Origin: Burkholderia sp. MS389
GTDB lineage: Bacteria; Pseudomonadota; Gammaproteobacteria; Burkholderiales; Burkholderiaceae
DNA: 64,000 bases
Direction of reading: 5' to 3'
Assembly (NCBI RefSeq): GCF_016899425.1
Contig: NZ_CP045995.1
Span: forward strand, 2,046,001-2,110,000
Below the pieces are notes generated by a model. It saw only the letters and a list, made by a program, of their open reading frames with translations, did no database searches and was not told the DNA's origin. Below are positions 26,871-35,867 of this stretch, piece after piece (the first letter of the stretch is position 1; each line of letters opens with the position of its first letter). A program made the position numbers and the translations under genes.

Positions 26871-28175
26871 TCAGCGTCCTCCGAGGTTCTGCGTGTCGAG
26901 ACGGCCTGCGGCAGCGCCTGCGAGCGCGCGCTTGCGCAGCACGGCCGGTGCGGTTTCGACGAGGCCGAACGACAGCACGCACGCGAGGATTGCGCCGGCA
27001 GCCGACGTCCACATCGCGAACTGCAGGCCGTATCGGTCCGCCGCGAAGCCGGCGACGGTCGGCGCGACGAAGCCGCCGATCAGCTCGCCGGCGCCCATGA
27101 TCAGCCCGAGCGCGCTCGCGATCGCGCGCGGCGGCACCGTTTCGGCCGGAATCGTCGCCATGAACAGCGTGAAGCAGCCGAGCCCCGTGTACGTGGCGAA
27201 CACGAGTGCGCCGAGCGCCCACACCGAGCCGACGTGGATCAGCACGACCGGGCACGCGGCCGCGACCAGCGCGAACACGATCATCGTCGGCTTGCGGCCG
27301 ATCCGGTCGGAGATCGCCGGCACCGCGAAGCCCCAGAACACCCACGCGGCGCCGAGGCAGGTCATCACGGCGCCCATGGCGGACGGCGACAGGTGGCGGC
27401 TTTCGACGAGGAACACCGGCGCGAACGAGATGATCACGACGAACCACGTGAGGAAGAAGCAACTGATCAGCACGCACAGCAGGATGTTGCGCTCCTTCAG
27501 CAGCGCCCAGCGGCTGACCGCCGCGCCGCTTGCGGCCGGTATTGCAGTGGTATCCGCCTGCGTGTGGCGCACGCCGCCGGGCGGTACTTCGCGCACCCAG
27601 CGCCGGATGCAGAACGCGATCAGGAAGCCCGGGATGCATGACACGTAGAACGCCTCGCGCCAGCCGTACGCGGTGGCGATGCCGATCACGACCGGCGGGC
27701 CGATCATCGCGCCGAGCAGGCCGGCGGCCGAGCCTTGCAGCAGGCCCATGTTCAGCCCGCGGCGGCTCGGCGTCGAACTCTCGACCATCAGCGATTGCGA
27801 CAGCGGCAGCACGGGGCCTTCGGCGATGCCCATCAGCGCGCGAAATGCGATCAGGCTCGCGAAGCCGCCGACGAGGCCCGACAGCGCCGAGCACACGGAA
27901 AAGCCGAGCACGGCCGCGACCAGCAGCGGCTTGCGGGTGCCGCGCGCGTCGGACCACGCGCCGGTGGCGGCGCCCGACAGCGCCCACGTGAGCGCGAGCG
28001 CGGACGACACCATGCCGAGCTGCGTGTTCGTCAGGTGCAACTCGGCCGACATGAACGGGAACAAAAACGACAGCGCGAGGCGGTCGAAGAACACGAAGCC
28101 GAACGTCATGAACAGGATCAGCAGCAGCCGGTTCTCGTACGTCAAGGCGGGTCTGCAAAAGGAAGGGGACGTCAT
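26871..28175 (-). CDS. MFS transporter
   Basis: The 434-residue protein has twelve predicted membrane spans. The loop between spans 2 and 3 reads GAWSDARGTRKP, the MFS signature A region, and the second half repeats it as ISDRIGRKP. It belongs to the anion/organic-acid-like symporters. It lies in a cupin-MFS-ADH-SDR operon, eighteen bases after the cupin and one before the dehydrogenase. It therefore most likely imports the aromatic or hydroxy substrate that the cupin and dehydrogenases process. Confidence 0.88.
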   Translation of the reverse strand: MTSPSFCRPALTYENRLLLILFMTFGFVFFDRLALSFLFPFMSAELHLTNTQLGMVSSALALTWALSGAATGAWSDARGTRKPLLVAAVLGFSVCSALSGLVGGFASLIAFRALMGIAEGPVLPLSQSLMVESSTPSRRGLNMGLLQGSAAGLLGAMIGPPVVIGIATAYGWREAFYVSCIPGFLIAFCIRRWVREVPPGGVRHTQADTTAIPAASGAAVSRWALLKERNILLCVLISCFFLTWFVVIISFAPVFLVESRHLSPSAMGAVMTCLGAAWVFWGFAVPAISDRIGRKPTMIVFALVAAACPVVLIHVGSVWALGALVFATYTGLGCFTLFMATIPAETVPPRAIASALGLIMGAGELIGGFVAPTVAGFAADRYGLQFAMWTSAAGAILACVLSFGLVETAPAVLRKRALAGAAAGRLDTQNLGGR

Positions 28176-28193
28176 CGTGAGCCTCGCCGCGCG

Positions 28194-28727
28194 TCAGCGG
28201 AACAGCTTCTCGATCGCTTGCGCGCCGAGGCCGACCTTCTCGTAATGCGCCTTGCACATCGCGATGTACGAATGCACGTCGAAGTAGCCGTCGGGATTGC
28301 CTTCGTCGTCGAGCCAGATCAGCGGGCCCGTGACGATGAAGAACGCGCGCATCGGCTCGGGGTGATCGAACGCGACGAGCGTGTGGCCTTCGCCCGGCGT
28401 CTCGTACACGAAATCGCCGCGCGTCGCGGTCCATTCGTGCTCCAGGTAGCCCCATTTCCCCGACAGCGTGTACGCGAACACCTCGTGCGGGTGATAGTGC
28501 CGGTTCACGAGCCCCGCTTCCTTCGCCATCAGGATGTCGCACCATTTGTTCTGCGACGGCGAGATCCACAGCGGCCGCGACGAAACCGTTTCGGTGAACG
28601 GAACGTAATAGCGCTCGTCGTCGGTGGCTGCGTTCGGGATGTAGGCCTCGGGCAGCGCATCGGGCTTGAACGGATTGGCAATCGCCGGGATGTTTTGCCA
28701 GAATTCGGATACGGCTTTGTCGACCAC
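28194..28727 (-). CDS. 2,4'-dihydroxyacetophenone dioxygenase-family cupin
   Basis: The 177-residue single-domain cupin has the metal-binding histidines in RHYHPHEVFAYTLSGKWGYLEHEW and later in GEGHTLVAF. It resembles 2,4'-dihydroxyacetophenone dioxygenase (DAD), a non-haem iron enzyme that cleaves the C-C bond next to a carbonyl to give 4-hydroxybenzoate and formate. The 4-hydroxybenzoate pathway is encoded 15 kb away in this window, but a direct link is inference. It heads the operon that continues with an MFS transporter, ADH and SDR. It is divergent from an AraC regulator. Confidence 0.75.
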   Translation of the reverse strand: MVDKAVSEFWQNIPAIANPFKPDALPEAYIPNAATDDERYYVPFTETVSSRPLWISPSQNKWCDILMAKEAGLVNRHYHPHEVFAYTLSGKWGYLEHEWTATRGDFVYETPGEGHTLVAFDHPEPMRAFFIVTGPLIWLDDEGNPDGYFDVHSYIAMCKAHYEKVGLGAQAIEKLFR

Positions 28728-28903
28728 GGTTGTCTCCTTGTATGGGTTGTCGTGGGCTCGACTTTAGCCAGCCGGTGTGCGCCGCTCTTGACTGGGCTGG
28801 ACGAATTGCTTGACCGCGCCGGACATTGCAGCGCACCAAAATTCCAGACGAACCATCCCCCAATCCGTGCCGCTCCGCACGACAGGCGCCCGCAGGAGGC
28901 GAT

Positions 28904-29884
28904 GTGACGAATTCGACCGTTCTTTCATGCACGCGAGGCTCGACGGCCGACGTGCCGGCGCGCGACAGGATGGCGTACTGGGATGCATTCAACGCGGCGA
29001 CGCTGGTCGGCCTGCGCTGCTCGTCGCTGTCGCCGGCCGGGCTCGAAGCCGAGAAGACCGACATCGCGCTGCCGGGCCTCGGCATCGCCGACATCAGCGG
29101 GCAGGACCACGTGATCGAACGCAGCCCCGCGCTGGTGCGCCAGTTGCCGAAGGAGTCGCTGTTCGCGTGCCAGATCGTGAGCGGGCGCGCCTATTTCATC
29201 CAGCACGACCGGTGTCTGCTCGCGGAAGCCGGCGATGTGGTCGTCTACGACACGCGCGTGCCCTATCTGTTCGGATTCCTGACGCCGATGCGGCAGCTGC
29301 TGATCGATATCCCGATCACCACGTTCGACGATCGCCTCGATGCGGCGCTGGCCGCGCTGCCGCTGCGGATCGCGCCGAAGCCGGGCGCGGGCGCGATGCT
29401 CGGCGCGACGTTGCGCGCGAGCGTCGAGCGGTTCATGAAGGCGCCGGTCGAGCGCGACGCCGCGCGGTTCGCCGAGCACACGCGCACGCTGATCGCGGAA
29501 CTCGTCGACACGGAAGTGAACGGCGCGGGCACATCGCGCGCGTCGCTGTCGTACCTGCTGACCGCGAAGCAGTACATCGCGACGCATCTCGGCGAGCCGG
29601 AGCTCGCGCCGCAAGCCGTCGCCGATGCGGTCGGGCTGTCGCTGCGGCATCTGGGCCGCCTGTTCGCGGCGGAAGGCGAATCGATCACGCAGCACATCTG
29701 GTCGGAACGGCTGTCGCACGCGCACCGCGAGCTGACCGACGCACGGCTGCGCAAGACGAGCATCGGCGAGATCGCGTTTCGCTGGGGATTTTCGAGCCAG
29801 GCACACTTCAGCCGCGCGATCCGCGAGCGCTATGGCGCGTCGCCGATGGCGCTGCGCGATGCGGCGCGTGACCCAGGCAGTTGA
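28904..29884 (+). CDS. AraC-family transcriptional regulator, probable control of the cupin operon
   Basis: The 326-residue protein has an N-terminal AraC-binding-2-type region (GDVVVYDTRVPYLFGF) and a C-terminal double HTH (LAPQAVADAVGLSLRHLGRLF and TSIGEIAFRWGFSSQAHFSRA). The GTG start at 28904 is four bases after AGGAGG; an ATG at 28826 is less well supported. It is divergent from the cupin gene with about 176 bases between starts, so it likely activates the cupin-MFS-ADH-SDR operon. An intrinsic terminator follows at 29912. Confidence 0.87.
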   Translation: MTNSTVLSCTRGSTADVPARDRMAYWDAFNAATLVGLRCSSLSPAGLEAEKTDIALPGLGIADISGQDHVIERSPALVRQLPKESLFACQIVSGRAYFIQHDRCLLAEAGDVVVYDTRVPYLFGFLTPMRQLLIDIPITTFDDRLDAALAALPLRIAPKPGAGAMLGATLRASVERFMKAPVERDAARFAEHTRTLIAELVDTEVNGAGTSRASLSYLLTAKQYIATHLGEPELAPQAVADAVGLSLRHLGRLFAAEGESITQHIWSERLSHAHRELTDARLRKTSIGEIAFRWGFSSQAHFSRAIRERYGASPMALRDAARDPGS

Positions 29885-29911
29885 CGCCGGTTTTCCGGTG
29901 GTTCGGCGTCG

Positions 29912-29943
29912 GCGGCGCGTGCATGACGCGCCGCTTTCGTTTT
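29912..29943 (+). terminator. Intrinsic terminator of the AraC gene
   Basis: GCGGCGCG (29912-29919) pairs with CGCGCCGC (29927-29934) across a 7-base loop, followed by TTTCGTTTT. It is the clearest rho-independent terminator in the window. Confidence 0.8.
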
Positions 29944-29967
29944 CGGGGCGATGTAGCGCGCATCGCG

Positions 29968-31533
29968 TCACTCCGCCAGCATGAACGCCGCACAGCGCTC
30001 CGCGATCATGATCGTCGGCGCGTTCGTGTTGCCGGACACGATGCGCGGCATCACCGACGCATCGCAGATCCGCAATCCGTCGACGCCCTGCACCGCGAGA
30101 CGCGGCGTGACGACCGCGTGCGCGTCGCTGCCCATGCGGCACGTGCCGGCCGGGTGATAGACGGTTTTCGCGCGACGCCGCACGTAGTCGGCGAGCGTGG
30201 CATCGGTCAGCGGCTCGGCTTCGCGGACGATGCGCGCGAGCGACGGTGCGCGCAGGATCCGCCGCGCGAGCGCGACGCCGCGCACGAGGCCGTCGACGTC
30301 GGCCGGATCGGACAGCGCGCCGCTGTCGAAGCGGATCGGCGCGGCCGGATCGTTGCCGCGCAGTTGCACGCGGCCGCGCGAACGCGGCCGGAGCAGGCAC
30401 GGATTGATCGACAGGCCGTGGCCGGGCAGCGGTTCGCGATCGACGTCGCCGACCAGCGTCGGCAGCACGTGGAACTGGATGTCCGGGCGGCCGCTGCCTG
30501 TCGTGTCGACGAATGCGCCCGATTCGACGACGTTCGACGTCAGCAGGCCCGAGCGGCACAGCATCCATTGCAGCCCGTGCCGCAGGGCCTTCCACCCGCG
30601 ATCCTCGCCCAGCAGGCTGACGGGCGCATCGCTGCGGCCGTAGATCGACACTTCAAGATGGTCCTGGTAGTTCGCGCCGACTTCCGGGCTGTCGTGCAGC
30701 ACGTCGATGCCATGTGCGTGCAGATGCGCGCCGGGCCCGATGCCCGACAGCATCAGCAGCTTCGGCGTGCTCAGTGCGCCGGCCGCGAGCACGACGTCGG
30801 CGCGCGCGGCGGCCGACCCCGTCGCGCCGCTCGCGGTGCGCCATTCGACGCCGGTCGCGCGGCGGCCGTCGAACCGGATGCGCGTCACGCGGCAGCCGGT
30901 CAGCACGCGCAGGTTCGGATCGGCGATCACGTCGGCCAGATAGGTGGCCGCGGTGCTGCCGCGCTGCCCGTCGAAGATCGTCGTGTGATAGAAGCCGACG
31001 CCATGCTGCGCGGCGCCGTTGAAATCGTCGTTGTACGCGATGCCGGCTTCCTGCGCGGCCTTCACGAACGCGAGGCTCAGCGGATGCCGGAAGCGCGTGT
31101 CGCCGACCTTCAACGGCCCGTCGGTGCCGTGGTACGGCTCCGAGAGCCGCAGATGCGATTCGGCGCGCTTGAACACGGGCAGCACGTCGTCCCAACCCCA
31201 GCCGGTGCAGCCGAGCGCGGCCCAGTCGTCGTAGTCGTCGCGCGTGCCGCGCACGTACAGCATCGCGTTGACCGAGCTGCCGCCGCCGAGCGTGCGGCCT
31301 TGCGGCACGTAGGTCTTGCGTCCCGCCGCGCCCGGCTGCGGCTCGCTCTCGAACGTGACCGTGCGCTGCGTGCCGAGCACGCGGATGAACGTCGCCGGAA
31401 TCCGGATGAACAGGCTGTCGTCCTTCGGGCCGTCCTCGAGCAGCAGCACGCGCCGGCCGGCCTTCACCAGCCGGTGCGCAACCGCGCAGCCGGCCGACCC
31501 GCCGCCGACGACGATGTGGTCGTACGTCTCCAT
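29968..31533 (-). CDS. GMC-family FAD oxidoreductase (choline-dehydrogenase-like)
   Basis: The 521-residue protein is a glucose-methanol-choline oxidoreductase. It has the FAD loop VVGGGSAGCAVAHRL, the PQGRTLGGGSSVNAMLYVRG signature, GALSTPKLLMLSGIGP (signature 2) and the C-terminal YHPAGTCRMG with catalytic His, then CDASVMPRIVSGNTNAPT. These oxidise alcohols to aldehydes. It begins far from the AraC gene upstream (175 bases), so it has its own promoter. It may act on an alcohol in the neighbouring catabolic group; the substrate is unknown. Confidence 0.9.
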   Translation of the reverse strand: METYDHIVVGGGSAGCAVAHRLVKAGRRVLLLEDGPKDDSLFIRIPATFIRVLGTQRTVTFESEPQPGAAGRKTYVPQGRTLGGGSSVNAMLYVRGTRDDYDDWAALGCTGWGWDDVLPVFKRAESHLRLSEPYHGTDGPLKVGDTRFRHPLSLAFVKAAQEAGIAYNDDFNGAAQHGVGFYHTTIFDGQRGSTAATYLADVIADPNLRVLTGCRVTRIRFDGRRATGVEWRTASGATGSAAARADVVLAAGALSTPKLLMLSGIGPGAHLHAHGIDVLHDSPEVGANYQDHLEVSIYGRSDAPVSLLGEDRGWKALRHGLQWMLCRSGLLTSNVVESGAFVDTTGSGRPDIQFHVLPTLVGDVDREPLPGHGLSINPCLLRPRSRGRVQLRGNDPAAPIRFDSGALSDPADVDGLVRGVALARRILRAPSLARIVREAEPLTDATLADYVRRRAKTVYHPAGTCRMGSDAHAVVTPRLAVQGVDGLRICDASVMPRIVSGNTNAPTIMIAERCAAFMLAE

Positions 31534-31690
31534 CCCGCTTCTTCTCCTGGCTGTCGGGCGGCGGAACGGATGCCGCCGCGCACGAAGCCAGCTTAGCGAG
31601 CAGGTTGGGGCCCTATTTGACCGAGGCGGACGCCGTGCTTGCCTCGCCGGGACATCGCAGGGAGTGGCGGTGGCAGCGGCGAGTATCGGC

Positions 31691-31712
31691 CTAGGGCGTG
31701 AACACGCCCTAG
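31691..31712. repeat. 22-bp palindrome spanning the AraC stop codon
   Basis: Two perfect 10-base arms, CTAGGGCGTG and CACGCCCTAG, flank AA. The arms overlap the AraC stop codon (31709-31711). It could end transcription or be a protein-binding site; no T-tract is present. Confidence 0.5.
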
Positions 31713-32677
31713 CACGCTCCGGCCGGCGCGCGCGTGTCGCTCGGCGTCTCGCCGAACCGCGCGCGATAGCTGCGGCTGAAGTGCGCGCTGTTGTTGAAGC
31801 CCCAGCGGAACGCGATCTCGCTGACCGTCAGGTGCTTCAGCGATCGGTCGCGCAGATCGGCGCGGCAGCGTTCGAGCCGCCGCGCGAGAATGTAGCGCGT
31901 GAGCGGCATCCCCTCGATCTCGAAGATGCGCGCGAGCTGGCGCGGCGACAGGTTGATCGCACGGCTGACCAATCGGCTGTCGAGGTCGTCGTCGGCGAGA
32001 TGGCTGTCGATGAACGCCTTCGCGCGCGACAGCGTGTGGACCGTCGACTTCGTCGGTGACGCGTCACCGTCGTGCAGCCGCAGCATCGATTGCACGAGGT
32101 CGAGGATCGCGGCGGCGCGCCGTTCGCGCGCGTCGGGCGTCGGCTCGGGCGGCGCGGCGAGCAGCGCAACCACCTGCCGCACGGCCCACGACGCGACGCC
32201 GTCGCCGCGGTCGATCTTGACGAGGCTGCGGTAGCGCCACGGGCCGACGCGCGCCTCGAATACGTCGCGCGGCACGTCGAGCACGGTCATCGCCATGTCG
32301 GCGGGAAAGCCGTGACCGTACGGCATCGACGTGTCGTACAGCACGAGGTCGCCGGGCCCGTGCTGCATGCAGTCGACGTCCTGGAACGTATAGCCGTGCC
32401 CCTCGTGCATCACGCAGATGAACACGGCGTCGCGCTGGTCCGCGTGGATGTTGTGCGGCGTGCGCACGACCGCGTGCCGGTTCGCGACGATGTCGCACGC
32501 TCGGAACAACCCGAGATCGCGTTTGCGCAGCGACGCATCGATCCCTTCGGACGACCTTCCGCTGCATTCGATCCGCACGAGCGTGCGCGCGACATGGTCG
32601 ACCCAGAAGTCGACGCGCTCGGCGCCGCGTACGGCGCGCGTCGAGATCGTGGCGATCTCCGTGCTGGTGTCCGGCAT
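31709..32677 (-). CDS. AraC-family transcriptional regulator
   Basis: The 322-residue protein has an AraC-binding-2-type N-terminus (MQHGPGDLVLYDTSMPYGHGF) and a C-terminal HTH pair (SRLVSRAINLSPRQLARIF and LTVSEIAFRWGFNNSAHFSRSY). It is related in layout to the AraC protein at 28904-29884. It lies upstream of the GMC oxidoreductase on the same strand and could regulate it. The target is inference; no divergent operon is present. Confidence 0.87.
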   Translation of the reverse strand: MPDTSTEIATISTRAVRGAERVDFWVDHVARTLVRIECSGRSSEGIDASLRKRDLGLFRACDIVANRHAVVRTPHNIHADQRDAVFICVMHEGHGYTFQDVDCMQHGPGDLVLYDTSMPYGHGFPADMAMTVLDVPRDVFEARVGPWRYRSLVKIDRGDGVASWAVRQVVALLAAPPEPTPDARERRAAAILDLVQSMLRLHDGDASPTKSTVHTLSRAKAFIDSHLADDDLDSRLVSRAINLSPRQLARIFEIEGMPLTRYILARRLERCRADLRDRSLKHLTVSEIAFRWGFNNSAHFSRSYRARFGETPSDTRAPAGAC

Positions 32678-32880
32678 GACGTTCTCCCGATGACGGCCCG
32701 AGCGGGGCAGTCTCGGGCACGCCGAACGCCGCGGTCAATCCGTGAAAGACCCGGGGCACGCGCGTGACGCGCTTGCAGCGGGGCGCGGCGGGCGATTGCG
32801 CGGTCGATGTCCGTCCGGGTCAACGAAAGCGGCTGGGCGAGTCAAGACACGTATGCGGCTTTGGGGTAAGCGTGACCGGC

Positions 32881-33684
32881 CTACTTCGACTTCGATGAAG
32901 ACGACGGCAGCCCGAGCGACACGTTCTGCTGGTAGCCCATCTTGCCGCCGCGGAACTCGACGCTCACGTGGCCGGCCGGCTGCGTGTCGGCGACATTCGC
33001 GTAGATCGACGTCATCACCATGCCCGCGTCGCAGTCGAGCGCGATCGTGCGATCGACGCGGCCCGTCGCAATGTTCACGGCCCGCAGCGACTGCATCGCG
33101 ATGCCGCACTTGTCGGACAGCGCGTAGACGCCGACCAGCATGTGCGTCTTCGTGCGATACCACATCGGGATATCGACGCTGCCGTCGAGTTGCAGGTGCT
33201 GCGTATCGGTGTCGTTCAGCCGGCCGACTTCGTTCAGCGTGATCGGCAGCGTCTTGCGGCCGTCGTCCCACGTGCCGGTTGCCGTTTTCCCGACGACGAC
33301 GAGCGCGATCGGGCAGGGCTTCGGCCGTGACGGCGCCGCGGCCGGCACGACCGGCGAGTCGGCATTCGATGCGGGCGATGACGCTTCGCACAGCGTCAGG
33401 CGGCCGTCGGGCTCGCGGTGGCCGCGCAACGGGATCGGTTTGCGATGCGCGTCGTAGTAGTAGCTGCCGTCGACGCGCCAGCGGCCCGCGTCGTTGTGGT
33501 TGATCGCGTCGTAGGTCTGCACGGACACGTGCACCGGCGCGTTGCCGATCGTGCCGATGTAGTTCGCGACTTCGTACCAGCCCGCGAAGGATACGGCCGG
33601 TGCGCAGGCGAGCAGCGCGGCGATCGTTGCGACGAGCGGACGGCCATGACGGACGTAACGGGAACGGCGGGCAAGGTGGTTCAT
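32881..33684 (-). CDS. Secreted protein of unknown function
   Basis: The 267-residue protein carries a signal peptide (positively charged MNHLARRSRYVRHGRP, hydrophobic core VATIAALLACAPAV, cleavage near SFA-GWYEV). The mature part has repeated beta-type segments such as WYEVANYIGTIGNAPVHVSVQ and several Cys. A Pro-rich linker, VVPAAAPSRPKPCP, divides it in two. No known family was recognised. It is separated from neighbours by gaps and appears monocistronic. Confidence 0.72.
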   Translation of the reverse strand: MNHLARRSRYVRHGRPLVATIAALLACAPAVSFAGWYEVANYIGTIGNAPVHVSVQTYDAINHNDAGRWRVDGSYYYDAHRKPIPLRGHREPDGRLTLCEASSPASNADSPVVPAAAPSRPKPCPIALVVVGKTATGTWDDGRKTLPITLNEVGRLNDTDTQHLQLDGSVDIPMWYRTKTHMLVGVYALSDKCGIAMQSLRAVNIATGRVDRTIALDCDAGMVMTSIYANVADTQPAGHVSVEFRGGKMGYQQNVSLGLPSSSSKSK

Positions 33685-33843
33685 CGGCGGTTTTTATGTG
33701 TGGTTTTGATTCGGCGCGAAGAAGCCCGGTCGAGCCCCGCGGCCATCGGATGCTCGCCATTGTATCCATCCGTCCTGCATGACTCGCAGGCAAGCCGCGG
33801 AACCGCCTGCCCGTGCGATTCCGTCGGCCTGCCGCCGGCGGCT

Positions 33844-34791
33844 TCAAGGCGCGCTGGCTTCGTCGATCCGGCGGATGTCGTCCCGATCGAGCGTGACGCG
33901 GATCGCTTCGCCGAGCAGCGCGAGCTGCTCGAGCGACGTCGCGCTCGCGATCGGCGCGGTGATCGTCGGCCGCGCGATCTGCCATGCGAGCGCGATCGCG
34001 GCCGGCTGCGTGCCGTGCTTCGCCGATACGGCGTCGAGCGCGGCGAGGATGCGCAGGCCGCGTTCGTTCAGATAGCCGGCGACGCGATCGCCGCGCACGC
34101 TCTTCTTCAGGTCGGCCTCGCTGCGGTACTTGCCCGACAGGAACCCGCTCGCGAGCGCGTAGTAGTTGACGACGCCGAGCTTCAGGTCGCGCACGACCGG
34201 CTCGAGATCGCGTTCGTAGTCGGCGCGGTTGAGCAGGTTGTATTCGGGCTGGATGACCTGGTACGCGGGTAGCCCGTCGCGCGCGCTGATGGCGGCGGCT
34301 TCGCGCAGGCGCGCGCCGCTGTAGTTCGACGCGCCGAGGATGCGTACCTTGCCCGCGTCGATCAGCGTTTGATACGCGCCGAGCGTTTCTTCGAGCGGGG
34401 CCGTGTCGGCCAGATCGCGGTGCGAGAAATACAGGTCGATGTAGTCGGTCTGCAGGCGGCGCAGCGAATCGTCGGCGGCCTTCAGGATGTTGTCTTTCGA
34501 CAGCCCCGCGCGCGTGCCGAGCATGCCGACCTTGGTCGCGATCACGACCTGCTCGCGCTTGCCGGAGCGCTTCAGCCACTTGCCGATGATCGTTTCCGAT
34601 TCGCCGCCTTGGTTGCCGGGCGCCCAGGCCGAATAGACGTCGGCCGTGTCGATGAAGTTGATGCCGGTGTCGGCGAGTGCGTCGAGCAATGCGAACGATG
34701 CGTTCTCGTCGACGGTCCAGCCGAAGACGTTGCCGCCGAACGCGAGCGGCGAAACCTGGATGCTGGATGTACCGAGGGTGCGATGTGCCAT
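33844..34791 (-). CDS. Aldo/keto reductase
   Basis: The 315-residue protein is an aldo/keto reductase: GTSSIQVSPLAFGGNVFG start, the catalytic Asp and Tyr in INFIDTADVYSAW, Lys in VVIATKVG and His in DLYFSHRD. Late residues TAPIASATSLEQL form the NADPH-binding loop. It reduces or oxidises a carbonyl/alcohol pair; the substrate is not evident. The ATG at 34791 is followed upstream by a 347-base gap from argO. Confidence 0.9.
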   Translation of the reverse strand: MAHRTLGTSSIQVSPLAFGGNVFGWTVDENASFALLDALADTGINFIDTADVYSAWAPGNQGGESETIIGKWLKRSGKREQVVIATKVGMLGTRAGLSKDNILKAADDSLRRLQTDYIDLYFSHRDLADTAPLEETLGAYQTLIDAGKVRILGASNYSGARLREAAAISARDGLPAYQVIQPEYNLLNRADYERDLEPVVRDLKLGVVNYYALASGFLSGKYRSEADLKKSVRGDRVAGYLNERGLRILAALDAVSAKHGTQPAAIALAWQIARPTITAPIASATSLEQLALLGEAIRVTLDRDDIRRIDEASAP

Positions 34792-35138
34792 GTTCCTCTC
34801 CGATAACGGCAGGTAACGGGATTGAACTGCGGGATGGGTCGAGACGATCCCGGCGGGACGGCAGGATGCGCGGTGCGGTTCCGCCGTGGTCGCGGGACAC
34901 CGGACATTCTCGCCGATCGTTTCGATTCGTGCAGGCGCAGTAACGCCGCGATGGTGGACGGCTTGCGGCAGATGGCGGAGACCGCGTCCGCTGCATGCGT
35001 ATTCCGTGCGGTTGCGTTGGATCGGGAGCGAATTTTGCGGCGACGTGCGCGACGGGAATCACGCAGCTTGCGCTGGCGTGGTGCCCACGCGGAGGGAAAG
35101 CCGGGCGGCAGGGCGCCGCCCGTTTGCAGAAGGTTCGG
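34792..35138. other. Intergenic region between aldo/keto reductase and argO
   Basis: No convincing gene is present. It holds the argO terminator (35102-35122) and probably the aldo/keto reductase promoter. Confidence 0.5.
35102..35122 (-). terminator. Hairpin downstream of argO
   Basis: Arms CGGGCGGC (35102-35109) and GCCGCCCG (35115-35122) with a 5-base loop follow the argO stop on the minus strand. No strong U-run. Confidence 0.55.
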
Positions 35139-35759
35139 TCAGCGCAACTGCACCGCCGCGAGGAACAGCACCATGCTGCCGATCGCGCCATCCAGCACGC
35201 GCCACGCGACCGCCTTGCGGAACCACGGCGCCAGCAATCGCGCGCCATAGCCGAGCCCGAGGAACCACACGACGCTGACCGTCATCGCGCCGATCGCGAA
35301 CGCGAGCCGCGCGCCTTCCGGCTCGCGCGCGCCGGCCGTGCCGATCAGCAGGAACGTGTCGAGATACACATGCGGGTTGAGCCAAGTGAACGCGAGCGTC
35401 ATCAGCACGATCGCGAGCGCGCCCTGCGGCGGCGGCGCGACCGCGTTGCCGCGCACGTCGAGCGTGTCGTGGCCCGGCTTGAACGCACGGCGCAGCGCGT
35501 TGATGCCGAACCACGCGAGATACGCGAGGCCGACGTACAGCACCGCATGGACGAAGGTCGGATAGCGCTCGACGAGCGCCGAAGCGCCGCCGACGCCCGC
35601 GCCGATCAGGATCATGTCGGACACCGCGCACAGCAGCACGATCTTGCCGACGTGCGAGCGCATGATGCCCTGGCGCAGCACGAATGCGTTCTGCGCGCCG
35701 ATGGTGACGATGAGCGACGCGCATAGTGCGACGCCGTGGGAAAAAGCGAGCCAGTTCAT
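35139..35759 (-). CDS. argO: LysE/ArgO-family basic amino acid exporter
   Basis: The 206-residue protein has about six membrane spans and the LysE-type start SHGVALCASLIVTIGAQNAFVLRQG. The segment LAFTWLNPHVYLDTFLLIG is also typical of ArgO/LysE exporters of arginine and lysine. It is divergent from a LysR regulator of the ArgP/LysG type, the standard pairing in which ArgP activates argO when arginine is high. The pairing makes this assignment better than family alone. Confidence 0.88.
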   Translation of the reverse strand: MNWLAFSHGVALCASLIVTIGAQNAFVLRQGIMRSHVGKIVLLCAVSDMILIGAGVGGASALVERYPTFVHAVLYVGLAYLAWFGINALRRAFKPGHDTLDVRGNAVAPPPQGALAIVLMTLAFTWLNPHVYLDTFLLIGTAGAREPEGARLAFAIGAMTVSVVWFLGLGYGARLLAPWFRKAVAWRVLDGAIGSMVLFLAAVQLR

Positions 35760-35867
35760 GAGGGGACAGCCGTGGAAGCAGTAGACGAATCAATCGGGTA
35801 GCGCTAGTCTGCGATCGGCACGAAAATAAGAGAAGCTAAATCACCTAATGCGGATTAAGGAAATCTA

